Position numbers and translations under genes: made by a program
In this document: positions 1 to 11,665 of the stretch, piece after piece
Numbering within the stretch: the stretch's first letter is position 1
Layout: the number at the start of each line of letters is the position of its first letter
Assembly (NCBI GenBank): GCA_020746875.1
Contig: JAGTJL010000020.1
Location: 496,001 to 560,000, forward strand
Source: Rhexocercosporidium sp. MPI-PUGE-AT-0058
Taxonomy: Eukaryota > Ascomycota > Leotiomycetes > Helotiales
DNA: 64,000 bases
Direction: 5' to 3'
The notes under the pieces: model-generated
The model's input: the letters and a program-made list of their open reading frames with translations, nothing else
What the model was told of the DNA's origin: nothing
Database searches by the model: none

Positions 1-168
1 ATACCAAGCTTTCAATGCCATCACCCGGCCGTTCAGCCCATATTTGTTTCACTCGCTCCCGAAAATCACCACAAAATTTTCCTTTCCTTTTCACATTCCA
101 TTTTCTCTCCTTCCCTATTCATCCCAATCCCTCCCCCAGTCCCTACCTACCCTCAAGCCCCCCCGAAC

Positions 169-3100
169 CTAGAAATTCCCCGTCCCCCCAAAGAAGAAGC
201 CCTCAAAAAGATCCAACCCCCCACTCGCCTCACTAAAATCATGCCCTTCTCCTACCCCCTCCCACCCCATTCCCATACCCAAATCACCCGTCCAAGTCCC
301 ATTCCCACCTCCGGCACCATTTGCACTACTACCAGAATTCCCCGCCTCCCACCCCGTGGTCAAGAAATCCATACCTGGCGCGTTAGTGAATGGAAATTGC
401 ATCTCCTGGTACGGGTTCGTGGCGTATGTTGATTGGATGGCCTGCGAGTACGCCGGGCCTTGGGCGGATGTCGTCGTGAGGGCAGGGGAGGTTGGAGAGG
501 GGAGGAGAGAGGGATCGATGGAGGAAGTGTCGAGGGTTGAGAGGGGTGGGGAGATGGTGTAGTCGGAGGGGGAGGTTCCTTGGTTTTGGCTTTGTTGTTG
601 AGATTGGGAGGTTGAGTTCGAGGTATTCTGTCGTGAAGGCGCGAAGTCAAATCCGCTCTTGACGTCGGCACTGGCACTTTGCATGCCGTTATTCCTGCCG
701 AAACTTGCTGTTGTGCCCATTGATGATGAATTTTGGCTACCTAGTAAGTCATTGAGTCCCATATCGAATTTCGGTTTCGGTCTTTGGGTTTGTGGCCTGC
801 CACTCTGTCTGGAATTCGAACTCGAATTCGAGCTCGCAAATGGTTTAGTGGTATTATTGTCGAAGTAATCAGGGCTGTTATCGTTATTATGTGAATGGTT
901 GTGCGAAGAGTGCGATTTCCCCCTTGTAGTGAGTCCTTGTGCCGAAGATCCAAAACCGGTTGTAGACATGCACATCTGTACAGTCGCTTTCGACATGCGG
1001 TCGAATGCATCGCGACATGCTTCTGCGGGTGGGCATTTTTCAATGAGATCGCCGAGGACAGATGTTGCGGCTAAGATGGTGAAGTCGACCTCGTCCATTG
1101 TCTGTTTTGTTTGTTAGCCTATTTTGTTACTCTCGCTTAGGGGGTATCAGGGGGCTCGCTAGAAAGATAGGGGGCAGATAGGAGAAGTGGGGACATACCA
1201 GACGAGACCGGACAATAGCCGAGTGCCAGATAGCGTAGAGGAACGATATACCGGCCATGAAAAGGTGGTGCGTGGCGAGGAATGTGTAATTGACGAGATG
1301 CACACGATGCAACTGTCTATACAACCTCAACACTCTCTGTCCGGCTTCTGCGACTTTCAAGAACACCCTCTCCTCGTCCTCTCTCAACTCCACGTTATGA
1401 ACATTCGGACTATTGACTTCCTCGCTCGTATTGAACTCGCCCTCGAACATCGGTGGCACGCTGAGACTCTGGCGATAGAGCATAATGACACATTGCCAGT
1501 AATTCAGTTCGAGAAACTCGACTGAGAAACCGACGCCAGTCTCGCGCTTAGTAGGAGCAGAAGATTTCCACTCCCATAACCGTTTGTCAATGTCGATTCT
1601 CCATGACCGGAAACTATCGTACTTCGACAAGAAGGGCGATGGAAGTGAAGTATGCATATATGGATTCCTTTGATTTGCGCCTCCAGCTCGAGCTTGCTGC
1701 GCCTGTTGATGTTGCAGTACTTGCAAGATCTCAGATTGCAGTAACCGGAGTCGGAAGTAATGGTACGCAGCATGTTTGTAACTCGGTTCCGTTGCTCCCC
1801 CAGGTGGTTCCTGGAAGCCGGATGGCGTGATATACTTATCATCTAACAGAGAGGGGAATTCGGTCGTGACGACCTGATCTGTAATACCGAATGGACGGCC
1901 AACACACGTCGATACCAGGCGATCGAAGGAATACGTGCACCACCATAACCTCCTCCTAAAATCACGCACCCACTCCCGCCGTCCTCGTTCACGGGCACTA
2001 CGTTCCCTCTGCATGCGTGCTACATCCGAATCATCTGGTTTCTCATCCGCAACCTCCTCAAGTCCAACATCGATATCCTTCCCATCCTCATAATGCAATC
2101 CTAAATCAACGGCCAACCTAACCGCCACTCCAATAATATACCACAACCCGGGAGCAACCGGTCTCAAGAGAGCAAATCCCGCCAGCAGCAAAACAGCCTG
2201 CAACTCCTCCAGTCCACCACCAAAGCCATCCGTCTTATCAATCGAACTCGGCGAGCTAAGACAAGACTCTAGATGTACGATAGCGGAGGCATGATATTCC
2301 TCCGGCTGACACTGTTTATCCAGGCCAGACTTCCTCTTCTCGTTACCTTTACCCTCCTTCTCCCTCTCCCCAGAATCGCCTAGGAAAATGCCACTCCCAA
2401 TCGCAAACACGATGTTCAGCATATATAGTTCCCTTGGAGACCTGACCCTGGCTTCGCCATCCGCATACGCCAAATCAAACATCTTCATAAACTCCCCGCG
2501 ATGCAGGATAGGAATCTGGGGATTCGCGTGCTCGAAATAGAAGTCTACAAGACGTTTCCCCACTTCTTTCGAGGGGAAGGGCGCTTGTTTGATGGTGGGT
2601 TTGGTGTGTAGTCCAAAGAAGGAATCACGCATCGATGTCGTTCCTGATCCTACGGCTTTAGCTGTAACAGGAGGTCTTGAGGGCCTAACACCGCTCTTAT
2701 CGCTATTCGTCCCAGAAACAGAGCTTTTCACAGCAGCAAACACAACTCTCGCAAACGAGATTCCAGACGTCGAGCCCAGATATCTTGAATCCGAAGCACC
2801 TTGCACGGAAACACTTCCGATATTTGAGACGAGCTTGTTGAGTTTTTCGGACTCATCTTGTTTCTTATTCCAGGCTGCTTCTTTGGGAGAAGGCTTGTGT
2901 GTGAGTTCTGTGGAGCCGTTGTAGGGTGGAGGGTCTTCTGAGGCGGGGGTTTGGGCGATCGATGGATCTGCCCCGGGGCGGGATGCGTGGTCGAGGACTT
3001 CGGCTGGGGCGAAGGAGATGTTGTTTTCTTGGAGGACTTTCTCGAGGTAGTCTACTCTGGATTCCAGGTAGAAGACGTAGCTGTGTTTGTTAGCCAATAT

Positions 3101-3603
3101 CCCCAACTACAACCACTTCTTGTTTCTTTCCCTTGCTCTCTCCTCCCAAACGCCCTCTATCCAATCCAATCCCCCCTTCACACCTCTCCAGCTTCAATGT
3201 AACAGAAAAAAAAAACACTAAAGACTCACCTCCTAGGTATCTCCCTCTTCGTAATCGGATCATACCCCACACACTTCACACTCGCCTTCTCGCAACTCGC
3301 ACAACTCGGCAGACGCTGGTCGCACCTATTCTTCCTCAACCTGCACCTATTACACGCGCTGACATTGCGGAAACTGCTGCTCTGGCCTGCCGTCTTGCTC
3401 CCTCCTCCTGCCCCGCTACTGCCATTACCTACCGTTGTGATGGGGAGGACTTCGACGTCTGGCCCTGAACCCTCGACACTCTTAGGACTGAGGCTTTTGA
3501 TGTTCGTGGTTGTGGTTGTGTTAGATGTGCGATCGGGGGAGCTGTGGCGCGCTCGTTTGGAGGGGTACCCGGAGGTTGAGGTGGTGGGTGAACGTGGATT
3601 CAT
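169..3603 (-). CDS. Zn2Cys6 transcription factor with fungal-specific TF domain
   Basis: Predicted nuclear DNA-binding regulator. Model: complement(169..1101, 1199..3080, 3230..3603), 1062 aa, introns of 97 and 149 nt with GTATGT and GTGAGT donors; all phases agree. Residues 84-111 form the zinc cluster CX2CX6CX6CX2CX6C (Cys 84, 87, 94, 101, 104, 111). It is followed by the linker VGYDPITKREIPRS and a coiled-coil dimerisation segment starting YVFYLESRVDYLE, which spans the first intron. A fungal_trans (PF04082-like) middle domain begins near residue 300 (FYFEHANPQIPILHRGEF) and runs to about 590. The C-terminal 200 residues are Ser/Asn/Gln/Gly-rich, as in activation domains. The linker and coil resemble the Gal4-like class annotated in many Pezizomycotina, but I cannot name the target pathway. 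The start is the first ATG in the zinc-cluster exon. The neighbour at 5.6 kb is transcribed away from it. Confidence 0.93.
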
Positions 3604-4264
3604 CTTGTCCGCCCTCGATGCTCACAATGACTTGTCCTGCGCTTCCCTGCCTCTTCTCCTTCCTCTACACCGCAAAGTATATGCGCCGTATGCGCCCGTC
3701 TTCCAATCCTCCCTATGTCGCAATTCGAATTGCTGCGATCTAATCTGATCCGGCGCAGATTGCGCAGTCGGAGAGCTGTGTCCGACTGCCCAGTACCAGG
3801 CTGTACAGCGCGATATCGCTATCTGCGCTTCAAGATCGAGACTGAGGTTGAGGTTCTTGCTGTAGTCGTTGTCATCGTGCTCTTGCTGTCCTATCTCCTT
3901 CTATCCTGTGCTTCCCGCCTCGTCGGCTCTGGTCTGGTCGCAGGCGGTGATGGTAACTGAGGATGCGCTGACTGACAAGGTAAAGCTACTCTCTCTTCTC
4001 CTCTATGTCCACTTGCAATTCCAGGTCCAAAGTATATCGAGCTGTATGCAGGTTGGTATGTCTAGGAATCCTCGGTATTCAGCAGTAGTGCTCCGTCAGA
4101 GTCGAGCCGCCGTGTGTATGTTGTTGATAGCCAGCCGAGCCTCGAGAGCGGAAGTCGCCTCTTTCCCTCCCAATTTCCAACGCGGTAATCCTCAGCACCA
4201 TAGACAAGCCCCAAGAATCGGGCAGATTAAAAAAGCAAATGCTAAAGTCGTACAGTACCGAATA

Positions 4265-4284
4265 CTATCCTATCCTATCCTATC
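4265..4284. repeat. CTATC pentanucleotide microsatellite (4 copies)
   Basis: Four perfect tandem copies of CTATC followed by a partial copy, in the region upstream of the Zn2Cys6 gene. Confidence 0.85.
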
Positions 4285-5029
4285 CCATCGATCGGTATCG
4301 GTCGGCAGCCCAGCGGCAGCCGCGTGCGTGCGACGACAGCGATTCGGTATCGAAGCGTGGGATTTTCCAGGGACGCACGCTAATTTGATGGGACAGGACC
4401 CAGAGATAGGGATCGCTGATAAGAGCTTTAGCGAATCAGAGGGAGTGCTGGTCGTAGACGGCGGGCTGAAAGGGCTTTAGTGTGGGATACTGATGGGATC
4501 GTGGGAGGAGAGGTGCTTAGGTTTAGGTATCGAGTAAGTAGAGATCAGAGGCTTCGTTTCGTACAATGGATGATGGGTGGGGGGGAGAGAGGAGGGGGAG
4601 GAAGAGTCAGGGTATAGGTAGGTTACGAGTGAGGAGGCGTGATTATTGTGCTGATCTTGGAAGTATATGGAGTACGTTGATCGTTGAAGCTGGACCTAAA
4701 TTGTTATATTTATTGCAAGTCAAGCAAGTTCTTGCGATGGAAGGCTGTAGTGGCGGTTCTAGATCATGGCTGTTGTTGGTAAACAAAATAACACAAACAC
4801 AAAGTGCAAATCAAAAATTGCATACCTCGGCACACCCAGTTCTGCCTGGGGCGCCCAAAAGAAACGGCAACCTACCTACCATGAAGAATTCTCACTCATA
4901 GACTTACAATTTCCAATTTAGGGGAACACGGGGAACGAAGATTATTTGTTACAGCGCGGAGAGAGGAGAGGTACTCGGTATGTCTCGAGGTATGTCAGTC
5001 AACTATCCAGCCAATGGAAAAGCGCTATC

Positions 5030-5071
5030 GAACCGCTTGGCAACAAGAGTAATCCGCTCGCTAAGCGGTTC
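5030..5071. repeat. Inverted repeat, 9-bp arms
   Basis: GAACCGCTT (5030-5038) is the exact reverse complement of AAGCGGTTC (5063-5071), with a 24-nt spacer. It lies about 500 bp upstream of the gene at 5565 and just before a second, longer inverted repeat. Confidence 0.7.
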
Positions 5072-5096
5072 CCTTGTGTTTAGTGGGGTAGATTTT

Positions 5097-5145
5097 AATA
5101 ACGTGACTTATCGCCGAGGCAGTCGCGGACGGGAGTCACGTTATT
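5097..5145. repeat. Inverted repeat, 12-bp arms
   Basis: AATAACGTGACT (5097-5108) is the exact reverse complement of AGTCACGTTATT (5134-5145) across a 25-nt spacer. Each arm contains ACGTGACT/AGTCACGT, close to bZIP-type ACGTSA sites. Possible roles are paired bZIP sites, an RNA stem or the ends of a tiny MITE. The sequence alone does not decide. Confidence 0.75.
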
Positions 5146-5564
5146 CCATTGAGTCCCGTGACAGCCTTAGCGATCAGACTACGCTCTGAGCACCGTCTTC
5201 TCCAAAGGAAAAAAAAAGGTTCAACTGACGCTCGAGACTAGGCTTTCGGAATGAATGAAGACACTTATGGGAATAGCAAGTCGCGTCCCTAGGATGCCTT
5301 TTTCCTGATGATGGAAATGAGACCGGATTCATCTTTACTCAATTGGTAGCGGAGAGAACTCGATTGTTACACAACATCTTCCGCCAACACATCTCGCAGT
5401 AACAGCTGCAAAGACGCCAATCGACTAAAAGGTGAGCTTGAAAATTCGCATATCAGTTAATTCTGCACACACAGCTTCTAAAATGGGTCGGAACACTCGT
5501 GAGATTTCAACTCGTCTAAGCTATCTTATTCCTCGCCACGAAGTCCTTGATCGAAACAGCAGCG

Positions 5565-7592
5565 ATGTTGAGCTTCCTGAGTCTCCAGTGCCTCCAAAGG
5601 CTTGTTATCGGTTTGATCTGGACGTTCCTCTACGGCTCCTTTGCCAATAAAACTGCCAGCGCACATCATTCAGAGCATGAGATCGAGCCTACCGACCCAG
5701 CAGCGGATGCCGGCGAGGTGGAAAACAGAAATACGGAAATTAGGGACACCAGTTGCAATGAGGACGGAAATCTGCTCACTGACAGACAACTCTTCTGGTT
5801 TGCTCTTCGTCTGACTGCTGAAAGCGCAGAAGAACTGTTCTCGGCCTTCCCACAGGTCATTGTCGAAAACCCCGACCTCCACAATAAGGGTATCAGGAAG
5901 CTCAGTGTGGACGAGACCCTCAGAGTGAATAATCCACCAGTCGTCTTCAATATTGCCGCACGTCCTGAATGGAATGCCGAAACTCGGAATCTTGCCCCCA
6001 TCCTCTCCTTAGTACACATTGTCAAGTCTCGAATTACATACTCCGCTCCCGAATGGGATCGTTGGACTTGCATGCGAGAGCATTTATTGACCAGTTTGAA
6101 GGAACTCTACACGCCGCAAACAGATTGTGCTCCAGATTTCCGGCCTCCTGGAGATGATGCATTACTGCTGCACCAGCGGGAACATTTCCAATACTGGAAC
6201 CTGTTCAGTGGGGCCTCTGTGCATCTACTGGAATTATGGTATGGCAATGCCAGTTTTCTATCTCCGGTCGTGGTCCGTCGAAGAAACTATGGTGAAAGCG
6301 GAAGTAAGGTTCAAGCGTCTGAGAAATCCAGTGATGATTTGTTTTTTGGCCGCATCTGGTAAGTCTTTCAGGCTCGAGGAAGTTTCATACAATTCAAACT
6401 TCAACATGTCTCACAGCTTGTAGGACAATCAACCCTAAAGATCAAACATTGCCGATCCATATTGCCTTGTTCGCTGCTTCCCAAGTGTGTCTCAACCACG
6501 ATTCCGGCTTACAAGAATGGCCAAGAGAATGCGCGTGGATGTTGCCAGTGGCATTTTCATCGCCGTGGCCGTCATCGCCATGGATACGTTTCTGCTGCAC
6601 AGGTCAGAGACTCTTCCACGCACAGTTCCATGTTCGATACTGGACTGTCTGCAAAGCATCTACAGACTCTGTAGAAGATCTGCCTCGGTACTCAGGACTG
6701 TGCACCCAGAGGGCAGCCTTTGAGATCACTTCGTATCACAAGAAAACCCACCTTTTAATACGGGAGGCAAGAGTATCCGTCGGGATAATTACTCCGCACT
6801 CGTCCACGAAATCGCATTTCTCCATTGTCGGTCTCGCAGACGATCCTAGTTTGTCTTTGAAAATTCATGAAGACGACTACTGTCGACTATTTGTGCGCGA
6901 ACAGTCTCCAGCAAAAGCTGGATTTGTAGCCACCCAGGCTGTCGTGGCGCGAATGATCAAGCAGTGGGCTTACGAGTGGACAAAAACCCTGGAGTGTTTC
7001 GATGTTCTCGGTACCCCGTGTGTAGATCAGGTAAGCGATATGGCGTTTTCCAACTTATCAAATGCTAATCTGATAGACTCATCTCCAGAACAAACGTCCG
7101 GCTCTGACCGATACACACCAGGTTTCCTTGACGCAAGAGCAAGAGCAAGAGCAAGAGAAAGAGAAAGAGCGACAGCGACAGCGACAGCGACAGCAACAGC
7201 TATCCACGAGGAGGCTGCTTCAGAGTATTGCTGAAGCTAAAGAGGCGATACTTGATACGTCATCCTGGTTTAAAAACCTGATCGAGGACTTCAATTCGTC
7301 TCTCAAAGACGCTGTGACCGACGGTGTAAGAGAAAATTGGGCGATCCTGAGCAACTACCATGGTCAGGAGGAGACCCGACTCTTACAATATTTAAATGAC
7401 ATGGACCAGAAACTGAGTGTTGGTAAGGACCACCACGATGTTGTCATATGTACGATTATATTCAGGGCTCATGTCTAATACTAGTAGATTCCACACCCAT
7501 TTTCAGACCAAGCATTACGATTCCTGGAACGACTTCGCTTCCAACGCCTCCGACAACGCCATGAAGGACTTGAGATTCCAGAGACAAGATAG
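5565..7592 (+). CDS. Unrecognised protein with charged repeat and coiled coil
   Basis: I do not recognise a family. Model: join(5565..6358, 6424..7030, 7077..7422, 7507..7592), 610 aa; introns 65, 46 and 84 nt with clear CTAAT branch sites and consistent phases. Residues 1-34 (MLSFLSLQCLQRLVIGLIWT...) look like a signal anchor. The middle is unremarkable globular sequence. Exon 3 carries a Gln-Glu/Lys-Glu/Arg-Gln hexanucleotide-repeat tract followed by a predicted amphipathic helix. The last exon reads ALRFLERLRFQRLRQRHEGL, a pattern that in fungal NACHT/STAND-type proteins immediately precedes the NTPase part (inference from pattern memory). Here the frame stops directly afterwards at TAG 7590-7592. 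An alternative last intron (GTACGT at 7592) would add 16 residues. The gene may be complete or a truncated receptor-like gene. Confidence 0.5.
7134..7200 (+). repeat. Coding hexanucleotide repeat (CAAGAG / CGACAG)
   Basis: Imperfect tandem units GCAAGA, then GAAAGA, then GACAGC encode a (QE)n(KE)n(RQ)n tract inside exon 3 of the gene at 5565-7592. Such repeats are length-unstable and make the exon a likely polymorphic site. Confidence 0.8.
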
Positions 7593-9345
7593 TACGTTGT
7601 CAAGGTAATTTCTCAAGTCTAGTACTGAGTTCAACTCTGACGAGACAGAGTCCTGGCGTGTCACCATGGCTTGTCGCGCTCATTGCAACAAGTTCGTAGA
7701 TACGGAGCTAGTCTTGGACGATCATACTTAAGGAATCCGCTACACCATGTGCTGTTTGTAGATGCATTTAATGAATAAGAATGTAGGCAATTCTCCGTAA
7801 CGCGAATGTGCAAACTGTAGTTTAGGTATGCCTAGCACTCGAACAGCGCATCTGCCTATCTGCAACCGATCAGTGATCAAACAGATATGGGAAAATGAAA
7901 GTAGTTAGATACCACGCTAGGACGGGTTGAAAAACAAGTCACGGTCTGATCATTTGAAGAGGTAGCTGCATGCATTTAAAAACAATGGTTGCTCCACCGT
8001 CTGGTGATGCTCAAGTCTCGTTCCTAGTGCAGCCGCACAGAACTAACAATCAGAGGACTTCAGCCGCAAGGATTAATGGCATCCGCCATCGTGGTCCCCG
8101 TTGTTGCGTCTTGTCATACTTTTTCGACAACGAAATCACTTGCCATCGATCAAGGCCCGATCGTGAAGGCTGGCACAGCCATAACGTGAGAGTCACAGGA
8201 GAACGTCAGATGCTTGGCATTCTGTAAATTACGCGATAATAATTTAGAGTTGTTATCAGACGCTTCTGGTCGGATGAATGTCTTTTATAAGTTTCGACCG
8301 TGGGCGTCATCATGAATATGGACGAATTTATATGCGGTGATGAAATGATTTGGTCTTCATTCAATTATCTCTCTCTCATAAAATATGATAGCTGATAATC
8401 ATGTGCAAAAAGTCATTCCAGTCCAGCCCAGCCAGTCATAGATTCCAAATCCGCTCTCTCCTTCCATCTCCTTCTCTTCCCTTACTCTCCTCTTCTACTC
8501 AGGCCTCATTGCCAAACCAGAAATCGCACAGCAAAGCAAAAGGCAAGAAGATGTATAATAAGTACGTTCACATCCCGCAGTAAACAAATGGTAGCTTCCT
8601 CTCTCGCTCTCTCCCCTCAATATTGCAAAACTGAGAAAAAAGTAAAAGCTGTAGAATGATAGATGGATAGATGAGAATAAAACAAACGCCGGTGATTAAA
8701 TATGCATGCATGTGTCCTGTTCCTATCCCTATGCCCGTTCCATTTCCCAATTGCTCCGCTGTCTTATTTCCCGTCCTCTTTTGCCGATTCCTCCCCTCGA
8801 TATTCTCTACCCGACTTTTGCCATTTTCCTCCCCATATCCATATCCATATCCATGACCAAAATCCAATAACCCAAAACACCCCTGATGGAGAAATCAATA
8901 ATCAAAAAGCAAGTCAAAACGCCACCCAAGTCAGATTTATGAGATCTGCGTATTTTTTTGAGTGTCCCTTCTTGTAAAACTCCTACTCCTTTCTTGTGTG
9001 ATTTCCCCCCATAACCCATAACATAAGCGCCATGTGTGCAAAAAAGCCGAAATGGTTAGTGGCTGCAAAAACGCTGGGTAAGGTATATCTATCTAAAAAA
9101 AAATCGATGAAGGCAAGATGAACTGAAATGGTTAGTTGACCCGAGATGAAAGCCCATCTGAAAATGGAGCTCGTGGTCGAAGTCAAATGATGCTGGTGTT
9201 TATACAGATATCCTCCAGAGGAAATGGTTGAATCGAAATCGATGCTAAGGATAGATGGATTCGAGTCGTAAAATGTCGTTGCTGCTTGCTTGCTTGCGTG
9301 CTGGTATAGTCCTTCCCGCGAGGGAAGTCCATCAAGTGATCCGAA
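7593..9345. other. Convergent intergenic region, no supported gene
   Basis: 1.75 kb between the 3' ends of two convergent genes. Small open frames (for example 8401-8583) have low-complexity Ser/Pro composition. A CCATAT microsatellite (three perfect units) sits at 8833-8850. It probably contains 3' untranslated sequence of the MFS gene on the minus strand and of the gene at 5.6-7.6 kb. Confidence 0.55.
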
Positions 9346-11665
9346 TCACTCGATGATCGGGGTATCGTCTAATCTGTCGTGTCGTCCACTCTCCTCGGAT
9401 TCCACCTCAAGACTCTCTGGTCTCGATTCCGCAGCCGCGAGCGCCTCGTCAAGCGCCAAAACATGGTCTTCAAAGCCCAACTCCAAATCCTCGATTCGCT
9501 CCTCATCAGCTTTCTCGTCTCCACTGACATCCATACGACCCCCCTTCTCGGTCATGCGTAGAGAGATAACGGCACCCAAAGCGGCAATCACAGCACTACA
9601 CCACCACGCCAGCCCGGAATACCCGATTCTCAATCCCACAGAAAACAAGAATCCTGACACAGTCGGACCAAACGCACGGCTCAAACTCGCCGTACTAGCT
9701 GCTACACCATTGATCGTCCCCAGCATAAGCAGACTCGGCGCAGAGTTGGTGAGTAAGATAGCATTAGCGGGGTACGCCATAGTGCTGAAGGTGCATTTCC
9801 AGATGACGACGATGTAGACTCCTGCAATGCGGAGGTTTGGCGGGAGGAGAACGAGGTAGGGGGTTGCTATGTAGAGGATTGGGTAGGAGATGGCGATGAG
9901 GCGGAAGAGCCCTATAGCGCCGAGGCGGCGGACGACGATGGGGAAGAGAAAGATGGTTGCGAGCATGCTGTAGAGGCCTTGGATGGAGAGGATGACGCCG
10001 ATTTCTTTGGTGTCGAGACCGTAGCCGGAGACGAATTTGAAGGGGAGTTTGAAGTTGCTGGTGTCGGTTGGGATGTCGGTTGAAAGCATGGTTGGCAGCA
10101 TAGCGTCGAATGTCATGGTGTGGCTGATAATTAGTTAGAATTTTATTCATACATGTTGAAGTCATCGTCCTCGAGTGTGGTACTCGTTTGTTGAGGTGGG
10201 ATCATTTTGTTTGGTTTGTTTTCTTCTTGCAGTAGGGGAGGGAAACGAGTTGCTGCACTTACTAAGCCAATACCCCATAACCGACAATATTCAGAACGAC
10301 CTGTCTCGTAAAAGCCTTCGTAGCAGCCGGTCTCTCCCTCAGCATCACCACCGCAGGCGCATTCAGATCCAGCGCTTCTTGTGGCTCCGGCGAAGGCGTC
10401 GAAGGCAATTTTGGCGATCCATCCGTCGTGCTGTATCCAGGCGGTTGCTCATCGTCGCTCAATAGCGACATGACCTCGTCAATATCAGAGGCCGCCTTCT
10501 CACAACGACTCGACTTTGCCTCCGCGCATCGTGTAACTTTGCTCAGGATCCACTTCCCTCCCTCCAAGCCTGGATCACGACGGTATTTCTTCTCCGCGTG
10601 TGTTTCCTCTAGGAAGAGGATTCCGATGATCACACCACACGTTACGATTACGGTGCATACCAGGTTGGGGAGGAGGTAGGGGAAGCGGTCCCAGATCGTG
10701 CCCTCGGCGAATAAAGAGGGGTAGTTGGTCACAGGTCTTGCGAGGGCGCCGCCCAGTGTTGGCCCGAGGATCGATCTGACAAGAAAGGCATGTTAGATTT
10801 TTGCTTTTGTGGTATGTGACAACTGACAGATGGAGGAATGGACTCACCCGAGGCACCACACGAATGGCATAATGGTATAAGCGCGAGCTATTTCGATTTG
10901 TCAGTGCGAGGCTCAAGCACCGAGCCCGCGGGCCCCAAAAAACGACCTGTCTGAATCCGGCATCTGGGCAACTGGCAATCGGGACAAAACTTACGTTGGT
11001 GTTCCTTGACTGTGACCATCTCTGCGACCGTGGTCTGCAAGACACCGATATTCCTAAATGCAGAAACCGGTCAGAGATCGAGAATCTTCCTACATCGCCG
11101 TCCCGCTCCTCCTGCAAGGCGCTCGAAAAAGCAAAGAGCCTCGGATTGACATACCCGTTCAAAAGTCCTCCCAGCGCACGAGCTAGCAAGGCGACTGGCA
11201 GGTTGGGCGCGAACCCGAAGATCAACATGCTCAAAGCCGTACCAGCCAGTCCTGTGAGCAAGACAGGTTTCCGACCAATTCGATCACTCAGCTTTCCCCA
11301 AGCAACTCCCGACGAGAACTCTGCAAAGGCGAATGCTGATGTAACCATACCCGCATATACCGAGATCTCGGATTTCGTTTTGGCGACGGCGAAATCCTGT
11401 ATCATGAAGTAGACGTACGGGAAGATGGACATGAAGGCGATGGGTTCGCAGATTCGGCATAATGCTGTTTTGGTAGGTTTCTGTTAGTGAAGTTCTCTCC
11501 TCGGTTGCTATTCTCTCTTCGCTTCCTTTTTTGCTTTCTAGCTCTCTTTCCCAATCTCCTGCACAAAGCAATGAATCATCGATCCCACTCACCCAGTATT
11601 GTCATCTGCCTGGCAGGGAAAGGCGGGGTCCCATTCCGGGAACCCGCACGCTGTGCTCCAGCCAT
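9346..11665 (-). CDS. Major facilitator superfamily transporter (DHA1/ZIFL-like)
   Basis: Integral membrane drug/metabolite antiporter by family. Model: complement(9346..10123, 10263..10775, 10848..10887, 10995..11053, 11155..11464, 11593..11665), 590 aa, five introns, all phases consistent. The N-terminal exon gives MAGAQRAGSRNGTPPFPARQ. Helix 1 starts at MTILALCRICEPIAFMSIFP. Loop 2-3 carries the MFS signature GKLSDRIGRKPVLLTG. Motif C-type glycines follow in the helix-5 exon (ILGPTLGGALARPVTNYP). The long central loop (Glu/Ser/Pro-rich, about 90 aa) separates the two six-helix halves and the C-terminal tail is acidic and cytosolic. The overall pattern matches fungal proteins annotated as ZINC INDUCED FACILITATOR-like/DHA1 transporters; the substrate cannot be read from sequence. 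The start is the only ATG in frame upstream of helix 1 in the first exon, so a longer N-terminus from an upstream exon is not excluded. Confidence 0.9.

Larger units (their letters stand above)
3604..5564. other. Divergent intergenic region, no supported gene
   Basis: About 2 kb between two divergently transcribed genes, so it should hold both promoters and 5' leaders. Open frames here are short and have no protein-like composition. It contains a CTATC tandem repeat at 4265-4284 and a cluster of inverted repeats at 5030-5145, listed separately. Confidence 0.6.

Noticed and set aside
8401..8583. Short plus-strand frame starting MCKKSFQSSP
   Set aside because: Low-complexity Ser/Pro sequence in a convergent intergenic region with no splice signals or conserved pattern.
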